Source: Sphingomonas koreensis
GTDB lineage: Bacteria; Pseudomonadota; Alphaproteobacteria; Sphingomonadales; Sphingomonadaceae
Assembly: GCA_006438735.1 (NCBI GenBank)
Contig: RCZF01000003.1
Span: 186,001 to 250,000 of the forward strand
DNA: 64,000 bases
Direction of reading: 5' to 3'
Positions 53,782 through 62,303 of the stretch are shown piece after piece. Numbering within the stretch: the stretch's first letter is position 1; each line of letters begins with the position of its first letter. The notes beneath the pieces were generated by a model. That model did not search any database. It was given only the letters and a program-made list of their open reading frames with translations, and was not told where the DNA came from. The position numbers were made by a program, and so were the translations under genes.

Positions 53782-54204
53782 ATGACGGCGATGGTGCGGC
53801 AGATCGATAAATGGCGGGCGAACGGTGTGCTCGGCCAGCTCGTCCGTTTCGGCATTGCCGGCGGCATCGCGACCGCGCTCTACACCGCTGTTTATTCGCC
53901 GCTCGCCGGCTTCAAGATCACCTCCGAACAAGTCGCCAATGTCTGCGGCTATCTCGTCGCCGTCGCCTCGGGCTACGTTCTCCACAGCAAATGGAGCTTT
54001 CGCGGCCACGGCGCGACCGCGTCGCGGACCAGTTGGCGCTTCTTTCTCGTCTCGCTGATCAGCTACGGTCTCAATACCTTTTGGGTGTGGCTGTTGACCG
54101 ACGACGCGATCATGGCGGGGCCGTGGTGGTGGCCGCTGGCGCCGATCCTGTTCGTCACGCCGCTGATCACCTTCGCGCTCAACCGCTTGTGGGTGTTCGG
54201 CTAG
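53782..54204 (+). CDS. GtrA family membrane protein
   Basis: A 140-residue protein with four transmembrane helices: RFGIAGGIATALYTAVYSPL, VCGYLVAVASGYVLHSKWSF, SLISYGLNTFWVWLL and PLITFALNRLWVF. GtrA-type proteins flip undecaprenyl-phosphate sugars to the periplasm. AAGGG precedes the ATG. The next gene starts three bases after the stop. Confidence 0.93.
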   Translation: MTAMVRQIDKWRANGVLGQLVRFGIAGGIATALYTAVYSPLAGFKITSEQVANVCGYLVAVASGYVLHSKWSFRGHGATASRTSWRFFLVSLISYGLNTFWVWLLTDDAIMAGPWWWPLAPILFVTPLITFALNRLWVFG

Positions 54205-54207
54205 CTC

Positions 54208-54936
54208 ATGGACCGCATCGTTTATGATCGGATGGCGGCGCATGATTCGACGCATTGGTGGTATCGCGCGCGGCGCGACATCCTAGCTGATTATCTGACG
54301 CGCTACGGCGGCCTGCCGAACGAGGCGCGGATTCTCGAGATCGGCTGCGGCACCGGGCACAATCTGCCGATGCTGGGTGCGTTCGGCAGCGTGGATGCGA
54401 TCGAGATCGATCCCGCCGCACGCGCGATCGCCAGCACGCGGCTGGGCAAGCCGATCGGCGAAGCGCCGCTGCCCGAACTCACCGGGGTCGATCGCGGCGG
54501 CTATGATCTGATCGCGGTGCTCGACGTGGTCGAGCATATCGAGGACGATGTCGGCGCGCTTCGGGCAATGGCCGATTGCCTCAAGCCGGGCGGCAAGATC
54601 CTCATCACCGTGCCTGCGCACCCGTGGATGTGGAGCGCGCACGACGTGGTAAACCACCATTTCCGCCGCTATTCGAAAAAGACGCTGGCTGCCGCGATCC
54701 AGGCCGCCGGCTTGAAAAGCAACAGCCTGCGCTGGTTCAATTCATTGCTGTTTCCCGCGGCAGTCGCCGCCCGCATCGCCGGCAAGCTCAGCGGCAAGGA
54801 CGATAGCGACGATTCGCCGCCGGCGCGGCCGCTCAACGCCGTGTTCGAAAAGCTGTTCGGCCTCGAACGCCACCTCGTCGGCCGCGTGCCGCTGCCGCCC
54901 GGCCTGTCGATCATCACGCTGGCCTCCCGGCGCTAA
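54208..54936 (+). CDS. class I SAM-dependent methyltransferase
   Basis: A 242-residue methyltransferase: ILEIGCGTGHNLPML (motif I), DAIEID, and LDVVEHIEDD with a Rossmann core. The HWWYRARR start is typical of methyltransferases in surface-sugar clusters. Substrate unknown, perhaps a lipid-linked sugar. Directly after GtrA. Confidence 0.88.
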   Translation: MDRIVYDRMAAHDSTHWWYRARRDILADYLTRYGGLPNEARILEIGCGTGHNLPMLGAFGSVDAIEIDPAARAIASTRLGKPIGEAPLPELTGVDRGGYDLIAVLDVVEHIEDDVGALRAMADCLKPGGKILITVPAHPWMWSAHDVVNHHFRRYSKKTLAAAIQAAGLKSNSLRWFNSLLFPAAVAARIAGKLSGKDDSDDSPPARPLNAVFEKLFGLERHLVGRVPLPPGLSIITLASRR

Positions 54937-54981
54937 GCGTCTTCGAGTCAACCTTGCGCGACCGGCTCCGCAGCGGCTGAC

Positions 54982-55995
54982 CTATTCCGCCGCCGCCTGC
55001 GTCTCGGCAAGCGCGTCGGCCGGTTGTTCCGCGCGGTAGCCCAGCGTCGCGACGCCGCGCATCGGGCCGACCACATCGGCCACCAGATACAGCGGCCGCC
55101 GCTTCGATTCGACATACAGCCGCCCGAGATATTCGCCGATCATGCCGAGCACGAACATCTGGATCGCGCTGAGCACCACGACGACCAGCATCGTCGACGT
55201 CCAGCCGGGCACGGGATCGCCTTCGAAGAATCCCCAGCCGATATAGAGCAGCAACAGCAGCGACGCGCCGGCGAGCAGCACCGAGGCGTGGCTGGCGAGG
55301 CGGAGCGGCGCGGTCGAGAAGCCGGTCACCGCGTCGAACGCCAGCCGCAGCATCTTGCCGAGCGGATAGTTGGTCTCGCCGGCCAGCCGCTCGGCGCGGT
55401 CATAAGCGAACGGCACCTGGCGGAAGCCGATCCACGCGACCATGCCGCGAATGAAGCGCGCCTGCTCGGGCAGCGACAGCAGGGCATCGAGCGCACGCCG
55501 GCTCATCAGGCGAAAATCGCCGGTATCGAGCGGGATCGGCGTGTCGGTCACACGGTCGAGCACCCGGTAGAAGGCGGCGGCGGTCAGCTTCTTGAAGATC
55601 GTCTCGCCCTCGCGCTTGCGGCGTACGGCATAGACGACGTCGGCCTGCTCGGCGGCCATCATCCCGCGCATCTCGATCAGCAGCTCGGGCGGATCCTGCA
55701 GATCGGCGTCGATGATCAGCACCTGATCGCCGCTGCACAGATCGAGCCCGGCGGTCAGCGCCAGTTGGTGGCCATGGTTGCGCGACAGATTGATCGCCAC
55801 CAGCCGCGGATCGGCCGCCGCCAGCCGCTGCATGATCGACCAGCTGGCGTCGCGCGATCCGTCGTTGACCAGCACGATCTCATAATCGCCGCCGACCGCG
55901 GCCTGCGCGGCCGCGGACAGCCGCAGATGCAGCGCCGCGAGGCACGGCTCCTCGTTGAAACACGGGACGACGATCGAGAGCGCGGGGCCATTCAT
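54982..55995 (-). CDS. glycosyltransferase family 2 (GtrB/dolichol-phosphate sugar synthase-like)
   Basis: A 337-residue protein. A GT2 domain has IVVPCFNEEPCL, DADLQDPPE (DXD) and RDASWSIM, with ETNYPLGKM near the acceptor site; then two C-terminal transmembrane helices (SHASVLLAGASLLLLLYIGW and MLVVVVLSAIQMFVLGM). This is the GtrB type that attaches glucose or similar to undecaprenyl phosphate. GtrA and the GT-C gene nearby would complete a three-part glycan side-chain system. Confidence 0.93.
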   Translation of the reverse strand: MNGPALSIVVPCFNEEPCLAALHLRLSAAAQAAVGGDYEIVLVNDGSRDASWSIMQRLAAADPRLVAINLSRNHGHQLALTAGLDLCSGDQVLIIDADLQDPPELLIEMRGMMAAEQADVVYAVRRKREGETIFKKLTAAAFYRVLDRVTDTPIPLDTGDFRLMSRRALDALLSLPEQARFIRGMVAWIGFRQVPFAYDRAERLAGETNYPLGKMLRLAFDAVTGFSTAPLRLASHASVLLAGASLLLLLYIGWGFFEGDPVPGWTSTMLVVVVLSAIQMFVLGMIGEYLGRLYVESKRRPLYLVADVVGPMRGVATLGYRAEQPADALAETQAAAE

Positions 55996-56061
55996 GGCCG
56001 CGCGGTTTAGCGAGTCCCGCCCGCCGCGTCATCGGGAGAATCGGCGCCAGGGCCGAGGGTC

Positions 56062-56211
56062 CTACGCCTCGTCGGTTCGCCGCTTGATCTTGTTGGGCAA
56101 GGTCTTGCCCTTGGTGCGGCGCGACGGAAGCTGCACGGGGTGCTTTTTCTTCCACTCGGCATAGGTCATCGGCCCGTCGGGCGTGTCGATGACGGTGTCG
56201 TCGATGCTCAT
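56062..56211 (-). CDS. small basic protein after the toxin gene
   Basis: A 49-residue basic protein starting MSIDDTVIDTPDGPMTYAEW and ending KGKTLPNKIKRRTDEA. Its start lies two bases after the vapC-like stop, so it is in the toxin-antitoxin operon. No known domain. Its role may be to modulate the toxin; this is speculation. Confidence 0.6.
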   Translation of the reverse strand: MSIDDTVIDTPDGPMTYAEWKKKHPVQLPSRRTKGKTLPNKIKRRTDEA

Positions 56212-56213
56212 CG

Positions 56214-56606
56214 TCAGACCAATATCACATAATCGCCGTAGGCGGCGAGCGCGCGGTCGTGCGTGACCAGCCGATAGGTGTCGGCCTCGGCCGTCGCGAT
56301 GAGCAACCGGTCGAATGGATCGCCGTGGAGATGCGGCAGGCGTTCCACGCCGAGCGCGTGGCGAACCTCGATCGGCAGCACCTCGAACGAGGTGGCCGTG
56401 AATTCTTCGATCGCCTGCGTCGTTGATAGGCCGATTGCCGTGCGGCGCGGCCCCAGGCTGTTCTTGATGGCGATTTCCCATAGGCTGGCCATGCTGACCG
56501 ACACCTCGTTCGCCGGCTCGGCGATCATAGCCGCGACCGATTCGGGCAGCGTTTCGACACTCGATACGGCCCAGATCGCGACGTGGGTATCGAGCAGCAA
56601 TCTCAC
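56214..56606 (-). CDS. vapC: PIN-domain toxin (VapC-like)
   Basis: A 130-residue PIN protein: LLLDTHVAIWAV (first Asp), LWEIAIKNSLG (Glu), DPFDRLLIATAEA (Asp) and VTHDRAL (late Asp). PIN toxins are usually RNases. Its start overlaps the stop of the antitoxin gene by four bases. Confidence 0.92.
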   Translation of the reverse strand: MRLLLDTHVAIWAVSSVETLPESVAAMIAEPANEVSVSMASLWEIAIKNSLGPRRTAIGLSTTQAIEEFTATSFEVLPIEVRHALGVERLPHLHGDPFDRLLIATAEADTYRLVTHDRALAAYGDYVILV

Positions 56607-56875
56607 CGCTGGAGCTTTTCGCCAAACGGATCGGCACTCTCTTCGAACAGCTTCTGGACCTCGGCGTCGAGCCGGTCGGATTCGTCGTGGTCGAAGGTGA
56701 ACTTGCCCTTTGCAAGGCCGAGACGCCGTTTCGGCCGCTCGCTCGCCACCGCCGTCATCCGCACCGCGGGCTTGCCGTTGCGCGAGATGGTAATCTCTTG
56801 TTCGCTGCCGGACACCAACGCCTCGACCAGCTTCGACAGGTTGGTCTTGGCCTCGTGCATGTTGACGCTGGGCAT
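56603..56875 (-). CDS. vapB: Phd/YefM family antitoxin
   Basis: A 90-residue antitoxin: MPSVNMHEAKTNLSKLVEALVSG (DNA-binding part) and ITISRNGKPAVRM, and an acidic C-terminal toxin-binding tail. It should block the PIN toxin and bind its own promoter. AAGGAG lies six bases before the ATG. A palindrome lies upstream. Confidence 0.9.
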   Translation of the reverse strand: MPSVNMHEAKTNLSKLVEALVSGSEQEITISRNGKPAVRMTAVASERPKRRLGLAKGKFTFDHDESDRLDAEVQKLFEESADPFGEKLQR

Positions 56876-56885
56876 CGGTCGCTCC

Positions 56886-56930
56886 TTAGCTAAGTCGGAC
56901 TAAGCTAATCACGGCGATGGCTTATTGCAA
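56886..56930 (-). promoter_or_regulatory. toxin-antitoxin promoter with palindromic operator
   Basis: Minus-strand -35 TTGCAA (56925-56930), 17-bp spacer, -10 TAGCTT (56902-56907). A 23-bp near-palindrome built on TTAGCTAAGTC (56886-56908) covers the -10 box and the leader. The antitoxin probably binds it and represses the operon. The -35 abuts the stop of the next upstream gene. Confidence 0.6.
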
Positions 56931-57800
56931 TCACCGCGTCGGCACCGGCTCGTCGCCGGTGTAATCGTAGAACCCATGCTTGGTCTTGCGGCCGTACCAG
57001 CCGGCCTCGACATATTTGACGAGCAGCGGCGCCGGCCGGAACTTGGGATCGCCGGTGCCTTCGAACAGCACGCGGGTGATCTCCAGGCAGGTGTCGAGCC
57101 CGATAAAATCGGCCAATGTGAACGGCCCCATCGGGTGATTGAGCCCGAGCTGGCAAGCGGCGTCGATGTCGGGGATCGTCGCCACGCCTTCGCCCAGCGC
57201 AAAGCACGCTTCGTTGAGCATCGGCATCATCACGCGGTTGACGATGAAGCCCGGCGCGTCGTTGGCATGGACGACGCGCTTGCCCAGCGCCTGCGCAAAA
57301 GCCTCGACCGTCCTGACTGTCTCGTCCGATGTGGCGAGGCCGCGGATCAGCTCGATCAGCCCCATCACCGGCACCGGATTGAAGAAATGCACGCCGACGA
57401 AGCGCGCCGCATCGGGCGTCGCCTGCGCCAGCCGCGTGATTGGGATCGACGAGGTGTTCGAGGCGAGGATCGCGTCGGCCGCCAGCACCTTGCCGACCTC
57501 GGCGAAGATCGCGCGCTTGATCTCCTCGCGCTCGGTCGCCGCCTCGATCACCAGCGCGCATGGCGCCAGGTCCTGCACGCCGTCGACGCACTCGATCCGC
57601 GCCAGCGCCGCGTCACGCGCGGCACCGTCGATCTTCTCCTTGTCGACCAGCCGGCCGAGCTGTTTGGCGATGCCCGACTTGCCCGCCTCGGCGCGCTCCT
57701 TGGATACGTCGCTCAGCAGCAAGTGATAGCCCGCCTGCGCCGACACCTGCGCGATCCCCGCGCCCATCTGCCCTGCGCCGATAACGCCGATTGTATCCAT
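56931..57800 (-). CDS. 3-hydroxybutyryl-CoA dehydrogenase
   Basis: A 289-residue NAD-dependent dehydrogenase: [22 protein letters not shown] (Rossmann), [25 protein letters not shown] and [15 protein letters not shown]. It oxidises or reduces 3-hydroxybutyryl-CoA in fatty acid or polyester metabolism. AAGGAG precedes the ATG. It is divergent from the DUF1176 gene. Confidence 0.95.
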   Translation of the reverse strand: MDTIGVIGAGQMGAGIAQVSAQAGYHLLLSDVSKERAEAGKSGIAKQLGRLVDKEKIDGAARDAALARIECVDGVQDLAPCALVIEAATEREEIKRAIFAEVGKVLAADAILASNTSSIPITRLAQATPDAARFVGVHFFNPVPVMGLIELIRGLATSDETVRTVEAFAQALGKRVVHANDAPGFIVNRVMMPMLNEACFALGEGVATIPDIDAACQLGLNHPMGPFTLADFIGLDTCLEITRVLFEGTGDPKFRPAPLLVKYVEAGWYGRKTKHGFYDYTGDEPVPTR

Positions 57801-57852
57801 GATCCGGGTCTCCTTGCCTTTTGCCGGCGGCCCTATCACGCTAAGGCGCGCC

Positions 57853-58968
57853 ATGCACCGCTTGATCGCCCCCGCCGCGCTCGTCGCGCTCGCCGCCTGT
57901 TCTCCCCAGTCCGCCGGCAACAACACCGCCGCCGCCGATGCGCCTGCCCTTGCGGCGGCCACGATCGCCACGGACGCCCCGATCGCTACCCCTGCGACGC
58001 CGCCAAAACCATCCGATCTCAAGATTTTCGGCGACTGGATCGCCGGCTGCGACAATACGCTTCGCTGCACGATGGCCTCGCTTGGCGAGGGCGCCGATTT
58101 CCCCAAGGTCAACCTTGCGCTCGCGCGCGCCGCCGGGCCGGTCGGCGCGATCACGCTGACGCTCCAGCCCAACGATTTCGGCGATGGCCCGCCGCCGGTC
58201 CCGGTCTCGCTGGCGATCGACGGCAAATCCGTCGCCGGGCGCTTCGCCGCCGGCGATCAACCGACGCTGACGGGCACGGACGCAACCGCGATCGCCGCGG
58301 CGATGGCCGCTGCGCAGACACTGACGATCCGCAACGCAGCGGGTGCTGCGGTCGGCACGCTGTCGCTCAAGGGCGCGTCCGCCGCGCTGCGCTATATCGA
58401 TGCGCAGCAGGGCCGCGTCGGCACGCAGACCGCGCTCGTCGCCCGCGGCGCACAGCCGGCATCGAGCGTCCCCGCCGGGCCGGTGCCGCCGCAGATCGTC
58501 GCGGTCGTGCCGATCGGCCCGCCGGCAACGCCGTCCTCCAGTCTCGTCGCGAAAATGACGAAACAAGCGGGCTGCGATGACGCCGGCCCCGGCGGCGCGC
58601 TTGAGAGCTTCGCGATGGGCGGCGCCGCCACGCTGGTGCTCGTGCCGTGCGGCAGCGGCGCGTACAACGTCAGCTCGGCGCTGTTCGTGATGCGCGGCGA
58701 CGAGGTCGCGCCCGCGCAGATCGACGCGCCGTCCGGCTTCACCGAAAGCGACGCGATCCAGCCGGTCCCGCAAGTCGTCAACGGCGATTTCGCGAACGGC
58801 GTGCTGACCAGCTACGCCAAGGGCCGCGGGCTCGGCGATTGCGGCGTCGAACAGCAGTTCGTGTGGGACGGCGCGCGGCTGCGCCTGAGCGAGCAATCGG
58901 CGATGGGCGATTGCCGCGGCAACCCCAATTACATCACCACCTGGCGGACCAAAGTGGCGCGGCGCTGA
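57853..58968 (+). CDS. DUF1176 lipoprotein
   Basis: A 371-residue protein with a lipobox (LVALAAC) and a Pro/Ala-rich linker. The C-terminal part has [12 protein letters not shown] and [28 protein letters not shown], a Cys pattern seen in DUF1176. Function unknown. AAGG precedes the ATG, and a palindromic repeat follows. Confidence 0.78.
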   Translation: MHRLIAPAALVALAACSPQSAGNNTAAADAPALAAATIATDAPIATPATPPKPSDLKIFGDWIAGCDNTLRCTMASLGEGADFPKVNLALARAAGPVGAITLTLQPNDFGDGPPPVPVSLAIDGKSVAGRFAAGDQPTLTGTDATAIAAAMAAAQTLTIRNAAGAAVGTLSLKGASAALRYIDAQQGRVGTQTALVARGAQPASSVPAGPVPPQIVAVVPIGPPATPSSSLVAKMTKQAGCDDAGPGGALESFAMGGAATLVLVPCGSGAYNVSSALFVMRGDEVAPAQIDAPSGFTESDAIQPVPQVVNGDFANGVLTSYAKGRGLGDCGVEQQFVWDGARLRLSEQSAMGDCRGNPNYITTWRTKVARR

Positions 58969-58982
58969 TCGAGTTCGCCAAT

Positions 58983-59094
58983 TCTCCCCTGCAAGGCGAA
59001 GTGGCAGCGCGCAGCACTGACGGCGGCGTGGCGCACCTATCGAGAGCGGGACACCCCTCCGGCGCTCCGCGCCACCTCCCCTTGCAGGGGAGGA
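58983..59094. repeat. palindromic element, family 7 (CTCCCCTGCAAGG type)
   Basis: Inverted repeat of about 112 bp. The arms are CTCCCCTGCAAGGCGAAGTGGC and GCCACCTCCCCTTGCAGGGGAG, with a hairpin-rich middle holding GACACCCCTCCGGCG. Lies between the DUF1176 gene and egtD. Confidence 0.75.
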
Positions 59095-59110
59095 TTGGGC
59101 GCAGCGCGTT

Positions 59111-60088
59111 CTAGGGCGCCTTGCGCCGCGGCCGGGCCTCGGCAAGCAATAACGCAAACAACCCGTCGGGATCGGTCCACTCGGCGATCGGCGTCCACTC
59201 GCCCGCCAGCAGCAGCATCCGCGCGTCGCGCGGGCCATATTTGTGGCTGTTCTCCGTGTGGATCGTCTCGCCCGCCTTCATCGAAAACGAGCGGCCGTCG
59301 ATCGTGAAATCCACATCGCGCGTCGCCTCCAGATGCATTTCGATCCGGCTCAGCGTCTCGTTCCAGATCGCGCGGTGGCGGAATGCATCGACCGCGATCG
59401 TCCCGCCGAGCTCGCGGTTGATCCGATCGAGCAGATTGAGGTTGAACGCCGCGGTCACGCCCTGGGCGTCGTCATAGGCGGGCACCAGCACGTCCTCGCC
59501 CTTCACGCGGTCCATGCCGATCAGCAGCATCGCCTCGTCGCCGAGCGACTCGCGCATCGCCCGCAGCAGATCGACCGAGGTGCGCGGCACCAGATTGCCG
59601 ATCGTCGATCCGGGAAAGAAGCCGAGCTTGGGTAGATCGTCGATCGCTTCGGGCAAATCGATCGGCTCCATGAAATCGGCCTCGACCGGCATCACGTCGA
59701 GATCGGGGAAACCCTCGGCCAGCCCCGCGGCCGAATCGCGCAGGAAATCGCCGGAAATGTCGATCGGCACATACGCCGCCGGGTCGATCGCGCGCAGCAG
59801 CAGCGGCGTCTTGGCCGACGATCCCGATCCGAATTCGACCACCGCGCGGCCCTTGCCGACGCGCGCGCCGATCGCCGCGCCGCATTCGGTGAGGATGCGC
59901 GTTTCGGTGCGCGTCGGATAATATTCGGGCAGATCGGTGATCCCCTCGAACAGCTCCGATCCGCGCCGATCATACAGCCACCGCGCCGGGATCGCGCGCT
60001 GCTTCGCCGCAAAGCCATCGAGCACGTCGGCGCGGAACGACGGATCGGCCAGGCTTGCCTCACCGTCTTCAATCTCTCGTTTCAGCAT
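59111..60088 (-). CDS. egtD: L-histidine N-alpha-methyltransferase
   Basis: A 325-residue EgtD: ARWLYDRRGSELFEGITDLPEYYPTR, then VEFGSGSSAKTPLLL (SAM site), FFPGSTIGNL and HTENSHKYGP. It trimethylates histidine, the first step of ergothioneine synthesis. The start at 60088 follows AAGGA by eight bases and lies two bases before the egtB stop. Confidence 0.96.
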   Translation of the reverse strand: MLKREIEDGEASLADPSFRADVLDGFAAKQRAIPARWLYDRRGSELFEGITDLPEYYPTRTETRILTECGAAIGARVGKGRAVVEFGSGSSAKTPLLLRAIDPAAYVPIDISGDFLRDSAAGLAEGFPDLDVMPVEADFMEPIDLPEAIDDLPKLGFFPGSTIGNLVPRTSVDLLRAMRESLGDEAMLLIGMDRVKGEDVLVPAYDDAQGVTAAFNLNLLDRINRELGGTIAVDAFRHRAIWNETLSRIEMHLEATRDVDFTIDGRSFSMKAGETIHTENSHKYGPRDARMLLLAGEWTPIAEWTDPDGLFALLLAEARPRRKAP

Positions 60089-60089
60089 C

Positions 60090-61349
60090 TCAGACATCCT
60101 TCGCCAGGCGGACGCCGGTGAATTGCCAGCGTTGGTGGGGATAGAAGAAATTGCGATAGCTCGCGCGCACATGGCCGCGCGGCGTGGCGCACGATCCGCC
60201 CTTCAGGACGAACTGCCCGCTCATGAACTTGCCGTTATACTCGCCGACCGCGCCCTCAGCCGGGCGAAACCCCGGATACGGCCGGTACGCGCTGCCGGTC
60301 CATTCCCAGACATCGCCGAAAAACGCCGGCCCTTCACCGGCGGGGCGCGGCTCGATCGGTCCGGCGGTATCGAGCTGATTGCCGCGCGCCGGATCGTGTT
60401 GCGCCGCGGCGGCTTCCCATTCGGCCTCGGTCGGCAGCCGCGCGCCGGCCCAGCTGGCATAGGCGTCGGCCTCGTAGAAGCCGATATGCGTCACCGGCGC
60501 GGCGGGATCGATCGCGCGGCGGCCGTCGAGCCCGAAGCGGCTCCAGCCGGTGTCGTCGCTGCGCCAATAGAGCGGCGCGTCCACGCCCTCGGCCTGCACC
60601 CAGGCCCAACCATCGGCGAGCCAGTGGCGCGGCTCGCGGTAGCCGCCGTCCTCGATGAAGGCGGTCCATTCGCCATTGGTGACGGTGCGATCGGCCAGCG
60701 CATGGCGGTGCAGCAGCGCGGTGTGGCGTGGCCCCTCGCAATCGAACGCGAAGCCGTCGCCGGCATGGCCGATCTCGACCACACCCTCGGCGCCCTCGAT
60801 CCAGCCGATCGCGCCGGGCATCGCCACCGGCTGCTTGCGCGGCGCCGGCCACAGCGCGGGCTCGATCGGGTTTTCGCTGAACAGGTGGAGAATGTCGGTC
60901 TGCAGCAGTTCCTGATGCTGTTGCTCGTGCTGGCAGCCCAATGCGATCAACGCCAGCGCGTCGGCCGGCAGCGCCGGCAGCGCGGCAATCACCGCGGTAT
61001 CGACATGCGCGCGGTAGGCCGCCACTTCGTCGAGCGTCGGCCGCGTCACCATGCCGCGGCGGCCCCGCGTATGCCGCCGTCCTTCCGCCTCGTAATAACT
61101 GTTGAAGAGGAACGGGAAGCGCGCATCGTGCAGCGCATAATCGGCGACGAAATCGCGCAGAACGAAGGTTTCGAAAAACCAGGTGGTGTGCGCGAGATGC
61201 CATTTGGCCGGCGACGCATCGTCCATCGATTGCACCGTCGCATCGGCATCGGACAGGCGCGAAACCAGCGCCACCGACAGGGCGCGGACATCGGCGAAAT
61301 GCGCGCCGAGCGCTGATGGGGCCGCATCGGCGGCAGGAGTGCTCGGCAT
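60090..61349 (-). CDS. egtB: ergothioneine biosynthesis protein EgtB
   Basis: A 419-residue iron sulfoxide synthase. An N-terminal DinB-like domain has WHLAHTTWFFETF and CQHEQQHQELLQTDI (the HX3HXE-type iron ligands), and a C-terminal formylglycine-generating-enzyme-like domain has RLPTEAEWEAAA and NFFYPHQRWQFTGVRLA. It joins hercynine with a thiol. Start at 61349, with AGAGG six bases upstream. The egtD gene overlaps its stop. Confidence 0.96.
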   Translation of the reverse strand: MPSTPAADAAPSALGAHFADVRALSVALVSRLSDADATVQSMDDASPAKWHLAHTTWFFETFVLRDFVADYALHDARFPFLFNSYYEAEGRRHTRGRRGMVTRPTLDEVAAYRAHVDTAVIAALPALPADALALIALGCQHEQQHQELLQTDILHLFSENPIEPALWPAPRKQPVAMPGAIGWIEGAEGVVEIGHAGDGFAFDCEGPRHTALLHRHALADRTVTNGEWTAFIEDGGYREPRHWLADGWAWVQAEGVDAPLYWRSDDTGWSRFGLDGRRAIDPAAPVTHIGFYEADAYASWAGARLPTEAEWEAAAAQHDPARGNQLDTAGPIEPRPAGEGPAFFGDVWEWTGSAYRPYPGFRPAEGAVGEYNGKFMSGQFVLKGGSCATPRGHVRASYRNFFYPHQRWQFTGVRLAKDV

Positions 61350-61461
61350 CGTCATCCTCTCGTCACGCGGCGTCAGGGCCAGTGGGCGCGGGTCGATCGT
61401 CCGCAGATACGCTATTACAGAAGACGCAGGGGCCGCGTTGACCTCAATCAGCGTATCGCGG

Positions 61462-62031
61462 TCAGCGTGTCGCGCCGGGTTTCCATAAAACGTCGCCGGC
61501 GGCGGTTTGGTTCAGGAAGCGCGCGCAGACGAACAAAAAATCCGACAGGCGATTGAGATAGGCAAGCGCAGCGGGGTTAAGCGTCACCTGTTGGCTGGCC
61601 GCAACGGCGGTGCGCTCCGCCCGGCGCACGATCGCGCGCGCCAGATGCAGCGCCGCCGCCGCCGGGCTGCCGCCCGGCAGAATGAAACTGGTCAGCGGCG
61701 CGAGATCACCGTTGAGCGCATCGAGCTCGCGTTCGAGCCGCGTCACCTGATCGGGCACGATGCGCAGCGCGGTGGCGGCGGGCGCGAAATCGTCGCCCGG
61801 CGTGGCGATGTCCGCGCCGAGATCGAACAGATCGTGCTGGATGCGAATCAGCGCGGCGCGCGGCGCGCCCTCGTCGAGCGCGGCGATCGCCACGCCGATC
61901 GCGCTGTTCGCCTCATCGACGTCGCCGATCGTCGCCAGCCGCGAATCGGCCTTCGACACGCGGCTGCCATCGACCAGCCCGGTGGTGCCGGCATCGCCGG
62001 TGCGCGTGTAAATTTTGGTGAGCTTTACCAG
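61462..62031 (-). CDS. cob(I)alamin adenosyltransferase with CTG start
   Basis: A 189-residue PduO-type adenosyltransferase: LTKIYTRTGDAGTTGLVDGSRV (ATP site), VDEANSAIGVA, then FILPGGS and CARFLNQ. It makes adenosylcobalamin. An in-frame TAA lies one codon before CCC-CTG, and the only start aligned with the family is CTG at 62031, with GAGGA six bases before. Starting at the first GTG (61959) would lose the ATP site. Confidence 0.88.
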   Translation of the reverse strand: MVKLTKIYTRTGDAGTTGLVDGSRVSKADSRLATIGDVDEANSAIGVAIAALDEGAPRAALIRIQHDLFDLGADIATPGDDFAPAATALRIVPDQVTRLERELDALNGDLAPLTSFILPGGSPAAAALHLARAIVRRAERTAVAASQQVTLNPAALAYLNRLSDFLFVCARFLNQTAAGDVLWKPGATR

Positions 62032-62066
62032 GGGTTATCCTCGCCGAAGGCGCGCGGCGCGGGGGG

Positions 62067-62294
62067 TCAGGTTCGTCCGGCGGAAAACAGGATGATCACC
62101 ACCACGATGATCGCCAGCGCCTGGAATAGGATGCGCTGCTGCATCAGCTTGTTGGAGCGCACGCTCGACGCGCTGGGCATTTCACCGCGCAGTTCGGCGT
62201 CGGTCGTCTGCATGAAATTGACGATGCCGCGGACCAACGCGACGAGGACCGCGATCATCAGTGCGCCGAGCACGATGCCCCAGAAAACTATCAT
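62067..62294 (-). CDS. small two-helix membrane protein (HIG1-like)
   Basis: A 75-residue protein with two transmembrane helices (about 4-24 and 52-72) joined by a hydrophilic loop, with SNKLMQQRILFQALAIIVVVIIL at the end, like the hypoxia-induced HIG1 proteins and other twin-helix proteins. It may associate with respiratory complexes; that is inference. It precedes the adenosyltransferase by 35 bases. Confidence 0.8.
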   Translation of the reverse strand: MIVFWGIVLGALMIAVLVALVRGIVNFMQTTDAELRGEMPSASSVRSNKLMQQRILFQALAIIVVVIILFSAGRT

Positions 62295-62303
62295 GCGTGC
62301 AAT

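Noticed and set aside
51810..53810. 666-codon plus-strand frame opposite the GT-C gene
   Set aside because: Antisense shadow, His/Gln/Arg-rich, with no membrane or enzyme motif; the minus-strand frame has a ribosome site and real transmembrane segments.
62032..62066. Cobalamin riboswitch before the adenosyltransferase
   Set aside because: Only 35 bases separate it from the upstream gene, and no B12-box is present.
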